NCBI RefSeq assembly: GCF_029873635.1
Contig: NC_080418.1
Location: 17,321,388-17,385,387 of the forward strand
Source of the DNA: Malania oleifera
Lineage: Eukaryota > Streptophyta > Magnoliopsida > Santalales > Ximeniaceae
DNA length: 64,000 nt
Direction of reading: 5' to 3'
Shown here: positions 25,490 to 37,245 of the stretch, piece after piece
How the letters are laid out: the number at the start of each line of letters is the position of its first letter
Numbering within the stretch: the first letter of the stretch is position 1
Made by a program: the position numbers and the translations under genes
Notes under the pieces: generated by a model
What the model was told of the DNA's origin: nothing
The model's input: the letters and a program-made list of their open reading frames with translations, nothing else
The model's database searches: none

Positions 25490-25937
25490 GGATATGAGTA
25501 CTATTTCTATGATTTCTCACTTTAAGTTAATTTTTATACGAACATGATATGATATACTAAAACTCATTTGCCACACACTGATAATAATTTATTCTCACTT
25601 ACTGAGAAGTGTCTCACCCCAAGGTTTTTTAAACATTTCAAGAAGTCCAGGACGCCAGGCGGAGTGAGTTTCAAGATAACGGAGGTTTAGATTTCCATAG
25701 TTCAGGGTATGTTTTATTTTGGGACTGGGGGGGTATGTTTGCATGTATATTTTTGGAGTTTTTAATACTCTGGTATTATATATAAAGTGTAGGTGTATTA
25801 TATTTTCCATGAATATAGACAGGTGGATCCCCGGTACCCCACCTTGGGCCCGGATTGTCTGATTGATTATTAATAGGGTATCAGAGGTATATGACTATTT
25901 TAAGAAAAATCAACAACAACAAAAACAAGGCATCACA
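23378..25937 (+). mobile_element. 3' LTR of gypsy D
   Basis: It begins TGTAACGACCCC after GAGGGGAGAA-type polypurines and ends AAGGCATCACA; 2560 bp. It has an exon-like block at 24348-24410, a hairpin at 25278-25300, a long (TA)n run at about 25436-25484 and the core word at 25601-25620. The 5' LTR (17209-18263) corresponds to its last kilobase. Confidence 0.9.
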
Positions 25938-27165
25938 AAAATACCAAACCTTTAGTCCCACTAGGAAGGGTCGGCTACATAAATCCCGTTCTACTACAAT
26001 GATGTCTAACATATCATTTCATAAGTAGCAGCAGAGGCCAACCACCATGATATTAATTTCCTTTTTAAAAGTCTACACTTCTTTTGAAATTTTAAATTTA
26101 TCACTCAACTGTCAACACCGAAAACATGGGCTGCTCAAATCTTTCCTCAAGCAAGATCAATGCCCCCGAGAAAAATAGTTAGGGTGTCGTAAAATTTGGT
26201 TTGTCCATATTCAATTCCCTTTTTGCAATATATCTATTGCTGCACAAAAAAAATAAAAAGCTATATAGTAAAATGAAAGATTATTGGGTCAGGCCGCCTA
26301 ATTACCTCATATTTTAAACAGCCGAACAGATTTGAGATACTAGGTGTTTGTGGGACAGTTCAATTCAAATATATGACAATCACTTGAAAACCACTCGCAA
26401 TCCATAGATGTAAGTGACTGTCTTTTCCATATAAAATAATTTTAATCATTTAACAGAGTTGTCCTATAAATATCTACATTAAATGAAGCGGGCAAAAGCA
26501 AATTAATGGGCAAAAATTACTCGATAACATAAAAATAGTAGCTTGTGCAGACAGAAGAAAAGCACATTTACATCTTTATGATAAGGAGATACACAACAAC
26601 AACTTGCAGGAACTCCATCCAGCTGACGGCACGCTCCCCAAGCCAAAGCATTTGAGCAGAAAATGATACTAAAATCCAGAATTTGCATCCTCCTTAGAAA
26701 GAGCCTGCTCATAAGGTAGGAACAAGCATTCAATGTCCAAGAAATCTTCTGTACAAAAAAGCCATGGCTGCAATTGCATTGTTCAAATAAATTTTAAAAA
26801 ATAAAAATAAAAATGTTGTTCTGTGTTTCCCTCAAAATTAAAAAGGAATTTAGAACACACCAGACTTCATGATGCAATCTGCATGAAACATGTAAGAGCA
26901 AGGCACATGAGAAAGCAGCAAAAACGCCATCTCTGATGCATATGATCCATGACTCTTTCACTTCCATGTCTGGTGAACAGCCACTACTGAGTCTCACCTT
27001 CTCCAGCACCCTCAATAGCTGATTGGCTGCCCTACATGCAGCCACCGTTGGTGTCGCACTAGTGCAGATCAAGAGGGGAGAACAGGGTAAACCAGCCCGG
27101 ATAGAGGGTGAGAAGAAGGAACAGAGAGAAAAGATTCACAGAAAACAAGATAAATGTGTGTTTAG
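25938..27165. other. Host intergenic or transcribed sequence left of the copia element
   Basis: This is non-LTR sequence. The first about 60 bases (CCTTTAGTCCCACTAGGAAG, then GGTCGGCTACAT) resemble a word I recall as dispersed in plant genomes, but I cannot assign it to a named SINE or LINE. On the minus strand at about 27061-27002 there is a possible short exon (ATPTVAACRAANQLLRVLEK) with an acceptor-like TGCACTAG before it and a donor-like GAAGGTGAGA after it. A further acceptor-like ATGCAG near 26883 is followed by a short frame. This may be the end of a small host gene; support is weak. Confidence 0.35.
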
Positions 27166-27441
27166 TGTTAGAGACTTATCCACAGCAACAACCAGCGGTT
27201 CTTCACAAAACAGTTACACGAAGATCACGAAGATCAGTTCAAATATTTCCCAGGATCCTTGATATGTTGTTTAGATATGTAATTAGGTTTAAATTCAAAT
27301 ATTTAAATTCAAATGTATTCCTGTGTTCCTATCTTTTCATGATTCAGTTGTAACAAGAATATGTTTTACATCTCTATAAATACACACCTATACATGTGTT
27401 TAAGTTATGGCAGCAATTCTCCAAATATTTGAGCTTTTACA
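27166..27441 (+). mobile_element. 5' LTR of the copia element
   Basis: The 276-bp LTR contains a TATA box within CTCTATAAATACACACC (27376-27392). It ends TTTTACA directly before the Met-type primer-binding site. Confidence 0.92.
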
Positions 27442-27477
27442 TGGTATCAGAGCCTAAGTGACCAACGTCTGATCCCA

Positions 27478-28515
27478 ATGGCCTCCTCCACCTCTGCTCT
27501 CATTCCATCCCCACCCACCTCTCTTACTCCTCACTCCTTTATCACCATCAAGCTAAGTCGTGACAACTACTTACTCTGGCGTGCCCAAATTGTTCCCTAC
27601 CTTAAAGGCACTCGTTTATTCGACTATGTTGATGGCTCACTACCGGCACCGCCCACTCATATTTCCGAAAGTGACAACTTAACCCATATCATTCCAAATC
27701 TTGCCTTCCACTCTTGGCACCTTCAAGATCAACTCATCCCGAGTGTCCTTACTTCTTCCCTCACGGAAAAAATTATATCTCATGTAGTTAAGTGCACCAC
27801 CTCGCGCGAAATATGGCTTGCACTAGAACGCATGTTTTCCTCCACCTCTCATGCCCGGATCACCAATATACACTTTCAGCTCGCTACCTTAAAAAAAGCC
27901 AACCGCTCAATTGCTGATTATTTTCAGCAATTTACCAACCTCACCGATACCCTTGCTGCTATTGATCAACCATTAAACAATTATGAGCTTGTTTCTTTTC
28001 TTCTTGCAGGCCTTGGACCGGATTATGACTCCTTTGTCACATCTGTGACCACTAGAGTTGAACCTCTTTCCATTGAATACCTCTATGGTCATCTCCTTGC
28101 TCATGAAAAGCGATTGGAGCAGCATCAAGCCACAATTGATCTAACTATCGCCAATGCCAATTTCACATTTCGCAACACCACAAATCGTGGTGGTCGTGGC
28201 AATCATCGCGGCTCTCCAAACCACAATGGACGAGGCAATTATCAGAACTCACCATCTCGGAACAACCGAGGCGAGGGGCGTGGTCGAAGTTCTTCATCCT
28301 CTTCCAACAACTGTCGTCCCATTTGCCAAGTTTGCAACAAAACGGGTCATGTGGCATTGGACTGTTATTACAGGTATGATGAATCGTACCAGTGGGATTC
28401 CTCTCAAGGCCAAGCATATGTATCAACTTCCCAAAATTCAACTGATGCAACTTGGTACCCGGACTCGGGGTGCTACACATCATCTTACTTCAAAACTTGC
28501 CAATCTGAATATTAA
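27478..28515 (+). pseudogene. gag region of the copia element
   Basis: A 345-residue open frame opens 36 bases after the primer-binding site. It starts with the copia-type N-terminal segment (ITIKLSRDNYLLWRAQIVPY), has a central UBN2-like gag domain (about residues 60-200) and a Gly/Arg/Asn-rich linker. It ends in a CCHC zinc knuckle (CQVCNKTGHVALDCYYR, about residues 279-295). The protein would form the element's particle and bind its RNA. The protease region begins at its end (WYPDSGC, the usual D-S-G position). It is the best preserved retroelement gag in the window. Confidence 0.88.
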
Positions 28516-31500
28516 AGTTGAAGAATACTCAGGATCTGACACAATTCGTGTAGGCAATGGTAATGATCTTCCTATTCATCATATTGAAACCACTCAAATT
28601 TCTACTCCCTCACTTAAAATTCAACTCAATAATGTGTTACATGTTTACCATATTTGCAAAAATCTGCTCTCTGTCCAGCGCTTCACCAAAGATACTAATA
28701 CATTTTTTGAATTTCACCCATCTTATTTTCTTTTGAAGGATCGCGCTATGGGGAAGCTGCTGTTCCAAGGCCCGAGTAACTATGGACTTTATCAAATTTC
28801 CGCCACCAAAAATAAAAGTGTTTCGTCCGCTTTCTCAAGTGAACACTCCACTCTCTCCTTATGGCATGCTCGTATGGGTCATCCTCGTTTCAAATTGTTC
28901 ATCGCACCCTTCGTCAAATGCAAGTCCCAGTACATCGCCCTACCATCTCTCAAAAATGCTCTGCTTGCTTGCGTTCAAAGAGTCGGCAATTACCCTTTTC
29001 CGTTTCTTTAACTCAAGTTACAAAGCCTTTAGCATTGATTTATACCGATGTATGGGGTCCTGCTTCTATTTGTTCAAACACTGGCAATAAATATTATGTT
29101 TCTTTTTTGGATGCATTTAGCAAATATTTATGGCTTTATCCCATTCCTTTAAAAAGTGATGTTAGTCGTATTTTTCTCAAATTTCAATCATATGTTGAAC
29201 GATATTTTAATACCAAAATCAAAGTTGTACAATCTGATTGGGGCGAAAAAATATCACTCGCTTCATAAAATTTTTCAAGATCAAGGTATCATTCATCGTA
29301 TTTCTTGCCCTCATACGCACCAACAAAATGGTGCTATTGAGCGCAAACATCGCCACATAGTGGAGACAGACCTTGCCTTATTATCCCAAGAAAACGTTCC
29401 TCAACATTTTTGGGACGATGCCTTTCTCACGGCCTGTTACTTGATTAATAGAATGCCCACTCCCACACTTCGAAATCGTAATCCATATGAGGTTCTTTTC
29501 AAATCGCCACCTAACTACACTTTCCTCAAGATATTTGGTTGCACTTGTTGACCTAACCTCCGACCATACAATGCAAACAAATTCCAACCTTGTTCTCTCC
29601 CATGTGTCTTCCTCGGATATAGTCCTTTACACAAAGGATATAAGTGTCTCCATGTTCCCTCTCTTCATGTTTATATCTCCCGTGATGTGCAATTTGATGA
29701 ATTTAATTTCCCTTTCAAAAACAGCACAGTATGCCACTCTCCTCCATCTCAATTCCATCATATTCATCTTCTGAGTCTATCGGATACAAGGGTCTCGACA
29801 GCAACAGCTCCTCAAAGTCATCCCTCAATGGACCATACAGACACTCCTCACCTCAGCCAGCTCCCAAGCGAAACAAACACACCCAGTCCAGAGCTCTTTG
29901 TAACCTCACCTCATGCCACCGACCCAACCTCTTCTCTGCACTCAGAAAACTTAGAAAAGTCCAAAAATTTTATTCCAAAACACCCAATGATCACCCGGTC
30001 CAAAAATAATATCCGAAAACCCAAGCATCTTCCTGAAGACATGATCCGATACCCAATCCCAAGAGCTCTCCTTGCCGAATCATCCCAACAGCCTATGGAA
30101 CCTACCTTTTATACCACAGCCATCAAAGATCCACTATGGCGCCAAGCAATGAACGTTGAATTTGATGCATTGCTTCATAATCAAACATGGGCACTGGTTC
30201 CTCCTGATTCAGCTTCTAACATAATTGGCTCCAAATGGGTCTTTCGAATCAAAAGAAATGCGGATGGTACTATCGAACACTATAAAGCGCGTCTTGTCGC
30301 CAAAGGCTATTACCAACAACCAGGTATTGATTTTGGTGAAACATTTAGCCCTGTTGTCAAGCCTACAACAGTACGTACTGTTCTTTCCTTAGCTATCTTG
30401 GCTAGTTGGGCTATTCATCAAATCAATATTCAAAATGTCTTCTTACATGGGAATTTATCAGAGAAAGTATATATGTCTCAACCCGCTGGTTTTCGTCATC
30501 CTCAGTACCCAAACCATGTATGTAAATTACAAAAAGTTTTGTATGGTCTCAAACAAGCCCCCCGGGCTTGGTTTGCTAGACTCAGTAACAAGTTTCTTGA
30601 TCTTGGTTTTAAAGGTACTCGATCCGACACTTCCTTGTTTGTTTATACATCCTCCACGGTTAGAATATTTATTCTTATATATGTGGATGATATTCTCATC
30701 ACAAGCAATAAACGGTCAGCTATTGATGATTTGCTATCCGCTTTACACAATGACTTTGCTGTTAAAAAACTGGGTCCTTTACATTTTTTTCTTGGTGTTG
30801 AAATGATTCAAAATTCCAAGGGTTTCATTCTATCTCAACATCGATATATCATGGATATCCTGAAACGTATCAATATGCTAGAAGCAAAACCGGTTCAGAC
30901 TCCTATGGCCACAGCAACAACACTCTTGGCTTATGAACGTGAAGCATTTTCGGACCCAACACTTTATAGAAGCACTATTGGTGCTCTTCAATATCTCTGC
31001 ATCACCAGACCAGATATAGCATTCACAGTAAACAAGCTCTCTCAGTTTCTTCGCAAGCCCACAATCCTCCATTGGCAGTCAACCAAGCGCTTGTTGTGCT
31101 ACCTCAAGCACACCGTGGATTTTGGTCTCCAATTTCACAAGTCACGCTCCCTTTCACTACAAGCCTACTCCGATGCAGATTGGGCTAGAAGTAGGGATGA
31201 TCGACGCTCCATAGGTGGCTACTGTGTTTTTCTTGGGGGCAATCTAATTTCTTGGAGTTGTAAGAAGCAAGCTACTGTAGCTCGCTCAAGCACCAAAGCT
31301 GAATATAAAGCATTAGCAAATACCGCGGCTGAGATCACATGGTTATGTTCTCTTCTGACTGAACTTGAGATGCTTCCCTCTACAACTCCAATTCTTTGGT
31401 GTGACAATATTGGTGCCACATATTTATCCTCAAATTCGGTTTTTCATGCTCGAACCAAACATGTTGAGATAGATTTTCATTTTTTTCGAGATATGGTTGC

Positions 31501-31640
31501 TCGTAGTACATTAGACATCCGCTTCATTTCTACCAGAGATCAGATCGCTGATATCTTTACCAAGCCCCTATCTTCCTCTCGGTTCTCTCTTCTTCGTGAC
31601 AAGCTGAACATTGCATCTGCACAGTTAAGCTTTAGGGGGC
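28516..31640 (+). pseudogene. pol region of the copia element
   Basis: The integrase zinc-binding segment (LWHARMGHPR near 28860) is followed by the integrase core around 29040-29550 (HQQNGAIERKHR). A long open stretch at 29687-31729 carries reverse transcriptase ([18 protein letters not shown], catalytic [10 protein letters not shown] near 30680) and RNase H ([24 protein letters not shown]). It ends ADIFTKPL shortly before the 3' LTR. The order integrase then RT defines Ty1/copia. Pol is broken at a few points upstream of RT, while RT and RNase H read through. Confidence 0.88.
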
Positions 31641-31641
31641 G

Positions 31642-31941
31642 TGTTAGAGACTTATCCACAGCAACAACCAGCGGTTCTTCACAAAGCAGTTACACAAAAA
31701 TCAGTTCAAATATTTCCCAGGATTCTTGATATGCAGTTACACGAAGATCAGTTCAAATATTTTCCAGGATTCTTGATATGTTGTTTAGATATGTAATCAG
31801 GTTTAAATTCAAATGTATTCCTCTGTTCCTATCTTTTCATAATTCAGTTGTAACAAAAATATGTTTTACATCTCTATAAATACACGCTTACACTTGTGTT
31901 TAAGGTAAGGCAGCAATTCTCCAAATATTTAAGCTTTTACA
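31642..31941 (+). mobile_element. 3' LTR of the copia element
   Basis: The 300-bp LTR is preceded by TTTAGGGGGCG. Compared with the 5' LTR it holds an extra direct repeat of the segment ACGAAGATCAGTTCAAATAT. Confidence 0.92.
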
Positions 31942-31946
31942 TTTAG

Positions 31947-34040
31947 CAAACTTATTTTAGAAGCAATGAGAAAGGACAGAGAGAGAAGTGATGAGTGATG
32001 GTTTACAGAGAAGCATGGGCGTACCGACAGAAGTCTAAGATTTCTTCTTGATTTCCTATCTTGACCCTTGAGCTGCGCAAGCTCACTGCTTTGATTCTTA
32101 CACATTATTGATCCCTTTTTTTCTTCTCTGATATCTGAACAAGATGAAAGCTGCAGCTGTGTCAAGATCAAGTCCCCATTGTTTCATATCTTTCATGTAT
32201 GAACAATTCTTGATCAAGACAATTCTGGTGCCAGTTTAAAGGGAAGGGAGGGTGAGGTTGGAAATCAAGAGGCTCATGGGCCGCCCAGTCCTCCCTCCTA
32301 ATGAGCCTGCAAACAAAGGGCTAAAATGCTACCATTTTATCTGTTGAAGAAGAGGCACCTGCAGAATGCAAACCGGCTGTCATATTATTGTTAACAGAAA
32401 AATAGTTTCCACCACAGACAAGAATTAGAACTATAGTTTTGCTAAAAACTAATCGTGCGCCTACTTGTTTAATTTTCCAATACACAAACATAGATAATAT
32501 TGATGTGCTCAAGGCCTGAAGCTATTACTTAAAATATGGTGCAAGAAAATGAGACTGGGGAGACACAACACACACTTCATTCAATGTTTAAATAGCGTCC
32601 AATAATTCCATAATTCTGCTACATGATGGATTTTTTGGGAACACAATACGACTACAGACCAGTATAATGGTGGGAATAATCACAGCCACAGTGGCTGTAA
32701 CAAACTGCTATTACTGCACAGTGACTGATGTGACAACTACCGGACTGTTACAATTTTTTTCTTTACTTCTTCTCATTTTCTCTCACTTTTCCTTTCATGC
32801 ATCAACCTCAACCTTTCTACCATTTTTAGATTAGTTTTATCTTGTAAGTTGTAGTAATTTATATTTTCAATAATATGACTATGTAAACTATTGACAAATT
32901 TATTACACATTTATCAAATCTTTAAGACTTTTAACTAATAAAATTTTGGAACCCGTGTAATATTTTATACTTTTTTTATGTTTTATTTTGTTATTGTATT
33001 ATCTATTTATCAGCTTATTTCAGATAATAATCCAATGATCACTTAATATTTACGGTCATAAATATAAAAAGAAATATAATTTCACGTCAATAGCATTTTA
33101 AAACAAATAAAAAATTTATTCCTATTAGGAAACAATGTTTAGTAGGTTGAACTAGGATTCAAATGCATTAAAAGTATTATTAGGAAGGACTAGAGGCTTT
33201 AAACACCCAAATCTACCAACATAGACAAGCTTGTGCATGCTTGAAAACAATTTATAGCTGTTACACACACTCCTCTTCACATAATATCTGCAACTCCTGC
33301 TTTCCACTACATTTACCAATACACTCTGACTATGCTACCTGTTACTTCTATTTAAAACCATTACTTTAAATACAATGTTTAACATGAATGACGGCACTTG
33401 GCTTATAAAGACAATGCATTCCACATGGCTTCAACCGATATTATGATGCACAGAGAAGACTGACACCAACAGTTGATTTCACCTTAATGAAAAAACTGCT
33501 GCAAGCTGAAGGGATTACAAGCCTATGAAAATCAAACCCTTTTTTAGAAATCTTATCTATGGAAGGAAGAACACACAAGAAGGTTAAGTACAGACTACAA
33601 TTTTTATGGAGAAAAGATCAAATTATTATAAGTATGCATAGGGGAGGCACAAAATGGGGGCACAATGCATTTACGCAATCAGTAGAAATCAGGAAAGTGT
33701 TGTTGTACACATCCAACTATTATGGAAAGCAGGAGACCGTAAAAGTATGGAATCATAATACTTGGATATTATAAAACTATATATAATTTTAATCATCACC
33801 ATCATGTCAAATTACAGCTCCAGGAAAAATGATAACTGAAATTTCAAATGAAACATTTTTTACAAACACCCTTTTACTACATCATGATGTAGAACTATTA
33901 TAATATACTAAGTTATAATATACAAAGTTACAACAGTTATATACATTGGCGCATTAATAAATAACTGGTAATACATAAGGACCCCCAGAGCTTACTTGAG
34001 AATTTTAAACAAGCAACAAATGGAACCTGCTTCTTTTTTG
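31947..34040. other. Intergenic sequence between the copia element and the PPR gene
   Basis: No convincing gene. The sequence is AT-rich, not LTR-like, and has only short open frames without recognisable domains. A minus-strand frame near 32230-32120 (KQWGLDLDTAAAFILFRYQR) looks slightly coding-like but has no supporting context. The 3' end of the PPR transcript should lie in the right part, at about 33800-34040. Confidence 0.5.
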
Positions 34041-36152
34041 TTATGATAAAGACAACCTCATCTGGATATATCTTTGAGCTTCCTCAATGCGACCAAGACG
34101 AGTGAGAAGCCCAATGACGCTAGAGTAATGTTCTTCAGATGCCTTAATTTCATTCCCCTGAGTCATTAGATTGAAGATCTGGCAAGCCTCATCCGCCAAC
34201 CCCGCTTGCTCGCAAATAGACAGCACCACTTTAAAAGTAAAGCGACTTGGAGTAAAACCATCAGATATCATCTGAAAAAAAAGACTAATTGCATATTGAT
34301 ACTGAGAATTATATCCATAAGCCTCTATAATGGCAGTCCATGTCAGAGAACCCTTGCTGGTGATCACATCAAAAACCAACTTTGCTTTGTCCATTGCTTG
34401 ACAAATCCCATACATTTTCATAATTTCTGCAGAAACAAAGGGTGATGATTCAAAACCTTTCTTCAAAATATGCCCATGAATCTCCCTCCCAAGTTTCAAA
34501 ACTCTTAGTTGACCACAAACACTCAACATTCTTGCCATTGCAGCTGAGTCTAGCGTGTGCCTTGACAGCTGCATTAACCTAAATATGCGAAGTGCTTCAC
34601 ACAGCTTCCCATTTTCTATGCATGAATCAATCATAGCTGTCCATGAAATCACATTCCTTGCATGCATATCATCAAACAACTTAAAAGAATACTCCAATAC
34701 ACCACACCTTGAATACATTACCATCAGAGACGTAACTATAGTTACATTGGGCAGAAATCCATTCCTGACAGCATAGCCATGGATCTCCTTTCCTTGTTTC
34801 AGTGCTCTCAACTTTGCACATGCCGGAAGAACGGTGACAACAGTGATTGCATCGGGCTTGATCCCTTCCTGCTGCATCCAAACTACTGACCGCAAAGCCT
34901 GCTCACACCTTCCATCGGAGACATATCCTGACATCAAAGCAGTCCAAGAAACAGCATTTCTCTCTCTTGAGGCATAAAAAACCTCTCTCCCCAAACCCAG
35001 GTCTCTGCACTTGCAGTACATATCAATTAATGCAGACTGAATAAACAATTGTCTTGAATAACTCTTTGTCTTCAACACGTAAGCATGAACCTCCCGGCCT
35101 AATTTATGAGCACACAGTTCTCCAATCACTGGAAGAATCGTAGTCAGTATAGCTGAGTTTGGGTCTATCTCTTCGCCTGTCATGCACCTGAAACATTCCA
35201 AAGCATCCCTTTGCAACCTATTATGCTCTAAACCTGCGATCATTGCCCCCCACAAAACAACATCTTTTTCAGAAATTTCCTCAAACAGTCTGCAGGCCAG
35301 CTTAACCTTGCGACATTTAAAGTACAAATCAACTAAGCCCGTCTGAAGAATCGAACTACCCATCAACCCGTTTTTAATCAATAAGGCTTGAGTCATTAGA
35401 CCTTGCAAGAGTGCTGAAGCCCCTGCAAAGCTCTTTATCAGGCACGAGAAAGTATAAACATTCAATTCAATACCCAGTTCCTGCATTTCTAAGAACGTAA
35501 AAAGTGGTTGGCTATACTGCCGCCTGCCTGAAACCACACTGCCTCTAAGTAACGCATTCCAAGAGTAGACGCTTTTGCAATGCAAACCATCGAAGACCCG
35601 CTTCGCGTCTTCTATCGAACCGCAAGATGTGTACATATGGACAAGCTTAGTACACAAAAACTCGTTACTTTCGAATCCATTTTTTCGGATATAGGTGTGT
35701 ATTTGCCTGCCTTCCGCTAAAGATTTAGAGCGAACGCAAGCAGCAATAAGGTCGGAGAATGTGGTGGCGTTAACCGGGACGCCTTGTAGGTCCATGTAGT
35801 CTAATACGGCGAGAGCCTCTTTAAGCTTTCCTTGTCTGGCAAATCTTTGAATATCCTTGCATATGGAATGTGGATTTTTTAAATGGAGTGGTAAGGACAT
35901 TGGGAATGCATCCTTTTCAGCGAATAATTGCCGCTTTTTGGAGGACAATTTGGGGGGCTTTCGGTGACCGGTTGGCGGCCATTGGGTTAGAACTGTTGGG
36001 GACAGTGTCGATGCTTTGATATTGAGCAAATTGTTGTGGTTATGGAGATGCGGAGTTGGAGAGGGTTTAAGGAGGGTCTTGGCGGGGAGAGAAGTGAGAT
36101 TGGTGAGGTAGAGAAAGGAAGATTGTGATGGTAATGATGACGCAGTTTCCAT
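34041..36152 (-). CDS. Pentatricopeptide repeat protein, chloroplast type (At1g71460-like)
   Basis: An intact, intronless 703-residue frame on the minus strand, with ATG at 36150-36152 and TAA at 34041-34043. The N terminus (about residues 1-75) is rich in Ser, Thr, Leu and basic residues with few acids, as in a plastid transit peptide. PPR repeats fill about residues 105-690: a run of 35-residue units with VYSWNALLRG, VVLWGAMIAGL, AVSWTALMSGY, VISWTAMIDS and LTWTAIIEAYG at repeat ends. There is no E or DYW editing domain; it ends EEHYSSVIGLLTRLGRIEEAQRY. Order and wording match my recollection of Arabidopsis At1g71460, also intronless and predicted plastid-located. The family binds organelle RNA; the target here is unknown. 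It is the only intact host gene in the window. Confidence 0.95.
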   Translation of the reverse strand: METASSLPSQSSFLYLTNLTSLPAKTLLKPSPTPHLHNHNNLLNIKASTLSPTVLTQWPPTGHRKPPKLSSKKRQLFAEKDAFPMSLPLHLKNPHSICKDIQRFARQGKLKEALAVLDYMDLQGVPVNATTFSDLIAACVRSKSLAEGRQIHTYIRKNGFESNEFLCTKLVHMYTSCGSIEDAKRVFDGLHCKSVYSWNALLRGSVVSGRRQYSQPLFTFLEMQELGIELNVYTFSCLIKSFAGASALLQGLMTQALLIKNGLMGSSILQTGLVDLYFKCRKVKLACRLFEEISEKDVVLWGAMIAGLEHNRLQRDALECFRCMTGEEIDPNSAILTTILPVIGELCAHKLGREVHAYVLKTKSYSRQLFIQSALIDMYCKCRDLGLGREVFYASRERNAVSWTALMSGYVSDGRCEQALRSVVWMQQEGIKPDAITVVTVLPACAKLRALKQGKEIHGYAVRNGFLPNVTIVTSLMVMYSRCGVLEYSFKLFDDMHARNVISWTAMIDSCIENGKLCEALRIFRLMQLSRHTLDSAAMARMLSVCGQLRVLKLGREIHGHILKKGFESSPFVSAEIMKMYGICQAMDKAKLVFDVITSKGSLTWTAIIEAYGYNSQYQYAISLFFQMISDGFTPSRFTFKVVLSICEQAGLADEACQIFNLMTQGNEIKASEEHYSSVIGLLTRLGRIEEAQRYIQMRLSLS

Positions 36153-36331
36153 GGCTTATTGTGCCTTGGAAATGGAAATCACGACATCCAACCACCAGAA
36201 GCCTAGAACAAGTCTGAGACTTATCTACGGTTTAGGCTCAAGAAAGAAGTGGCACTCTCACTGACTGCCTCTGTTTCAAGAAGGCTCGGGCTGTTCTCTG
36301 CTACGCCCGGGGGACGACGGAGGAGAGTGGT

Positions 36332-36374
36332 GGGGGGGGGGGGGGGGGGCGGGGGGGGGTGGGGTGGGGGCGGG
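36332..36374 (+). repeat. Long G-tract upstream of the PPR gene
   Basis: Uninterrupted runs of 18, 9, 4, 5 and 3 G (36332-36349, 36351-36359, 36361-36364, 36366-36370, 36372-36374) are separated by single bases. The tract lies about 180-220 bp upstream of the PPR start codon, in its promoter or 5' leader. It could form a G-quadruplex on the plus strand. It could also include a sequencing artefact. Confidence 0.8.
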
Positions 36375-36563
36375 CTAACAACCACCTTGCGTTTGGGAGC
36401 AATTCGGACACGGATTTAGATTTTACAGTCTTAAATTTTTCATTTTTCTGGCAAATAAAACCTTTTGAAATGCGGGCTATAAAGATTCTTTTAAAATTTA
36501 GGGCTTGTTTGTTAGTGAGTTTTTGTAAAATTATCTTTAAAATTGAGCGTTAAATATAGATAG
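36375..36563. other. Short intergenic stretch
   Basis: AT-rich sequence with no feature seen, between the G-tract and the Sirevirus LTR. Confidence 0.5.
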
Positions 36564-37029
36564 TGTGATCCTAAAAAGGGTGAATTGAATATTCAAAAAT
36601 TTATGTGAAAGTTTAATAAATTTTAACTATTATTTTACAAGTAATCTAACTTCTTTTCTCAACAACTTAGTATATCAAAGTATGCTTTGAATATAAATAG
36701 ATTTATGTTATGATTTATACAAGTAATTAAACTTCTCATAAATAGTAGCATTCACAGTAGATTTAAATCATCCAAAATATGCTTAATTATAACAGATTTC
36801 TATCAATAAAAATATTCTTAATTAGAGCAAGTTGTTACAATGATTCCAACAATTAATCTAACAATATAATGATAGTAAAATATTCACAACATTCACAGCA
36901 GGTATATTTCAAAATAAATATGGTTAGAAATATAAAAGAGATAAGGTAGTGAGTGACGCCATATTTTTTATAAAGTTCAGCTATCATGCCTACGTCTTTG
37001 TTTCAAGCAACCCGCTATGAGAATTCACT

Positions 37030-37245
37030 ATCTCTCCTTCAATAGGCGGAAAACTCTCTCTTTTAGTAGGCGGGGATGTCTTTTATAAACCCTCTTTCAA
37101 TAGGCGGAGTTATCTCTCTCCTTTACTTAGGGGGAGTTACCTCTCTCATTTGCTTAGGTGAGGTACATCACTCCTTCACTAGGTAGAGTCGCTTCTCTCT
37201 TTTACTTAGGTGGAGTTACCTCTCTCCTTCAATAGGCGAAGAAGC
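37030..37245 (-). repeat. Degenerate tandem repeat in the Sirevirus LTR
   Basis: Repeated copies of a roughly 30-bp unit combine CTCTCTCCTTTACTTAGG with GGAGTTACC, about seven in a row with variation. Confidence 0.65.

Larger units (their letters stand above)
17209..25937 (+). mobile_element. Ty3/gypsy chromovirus element D
   Basis: The right part of a 5' LTR (17209-18263) is followed by a primer-binding site (TGGTATCAGAGCC at 18268) and gag from ATG 18663 (TTTTTAGGATGGACCCT context). Next come protease (about 19740-20100), RT and RNase H (about 20200-21570), integrase (about 21600-22570) and a chromodomain (to about 23120). A polypurine tract and a 3' LTR (23378-25937) end it. Gag is well preserved in its middle ([17 protein letters not shown]). 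Frames are broken about a dozen times. The missing left part of the 5' LTR is explained by the insertion of element B at 17208/17209. Confidence 0.9.
27166..31941 (+). mobile_element. Ty1/copia element with both LTRs and target duplication
   Basis: A compact 4776-bp element. Its 5' LTR (27166-27441) and 3' LTR (31642-31941) start TGTTAGAGAC and end GCTTTTACA. The 5-bp duplication TTTAG lies at 27161-27165 and 31942-31946. The primer-binding site TGGTATCAGAGC (27442) follows the 5' LTR, and a GGGGG-rich polypurine tract precedes the 3' LTR. The interior has the copia order: gag, protease, integrase, RT, RNase H. By eye the LTRs differ by roughly a dozen substitutions plus a short tandem duplication in the 3' copy, so the insertion is fairly recent, plausibly a few million years. 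The element carries only a few breaks, about three. The copia lineage was not resolved. Confidence 0.93.

Noticed and set aside
26503-27072. Two minus-strand open frames of 76 and 92 residues as complete genes
   Set aside because: Neither has a recognisable domain as a whole; only a short stretch at 27061-27002 looks coding, so it is reported as a weak possible exon.
32684-32698. Palindrome CAGCCACAGTGGCTG as a MITE end
   Set aside because: No matching inverted partner or target duplication was found nearby.
34041-36152. PPR gene as a DYW-type RNA editing factor
   Set aside because: The protein ends after the PPR repeats; no E or DYW domain is visible.
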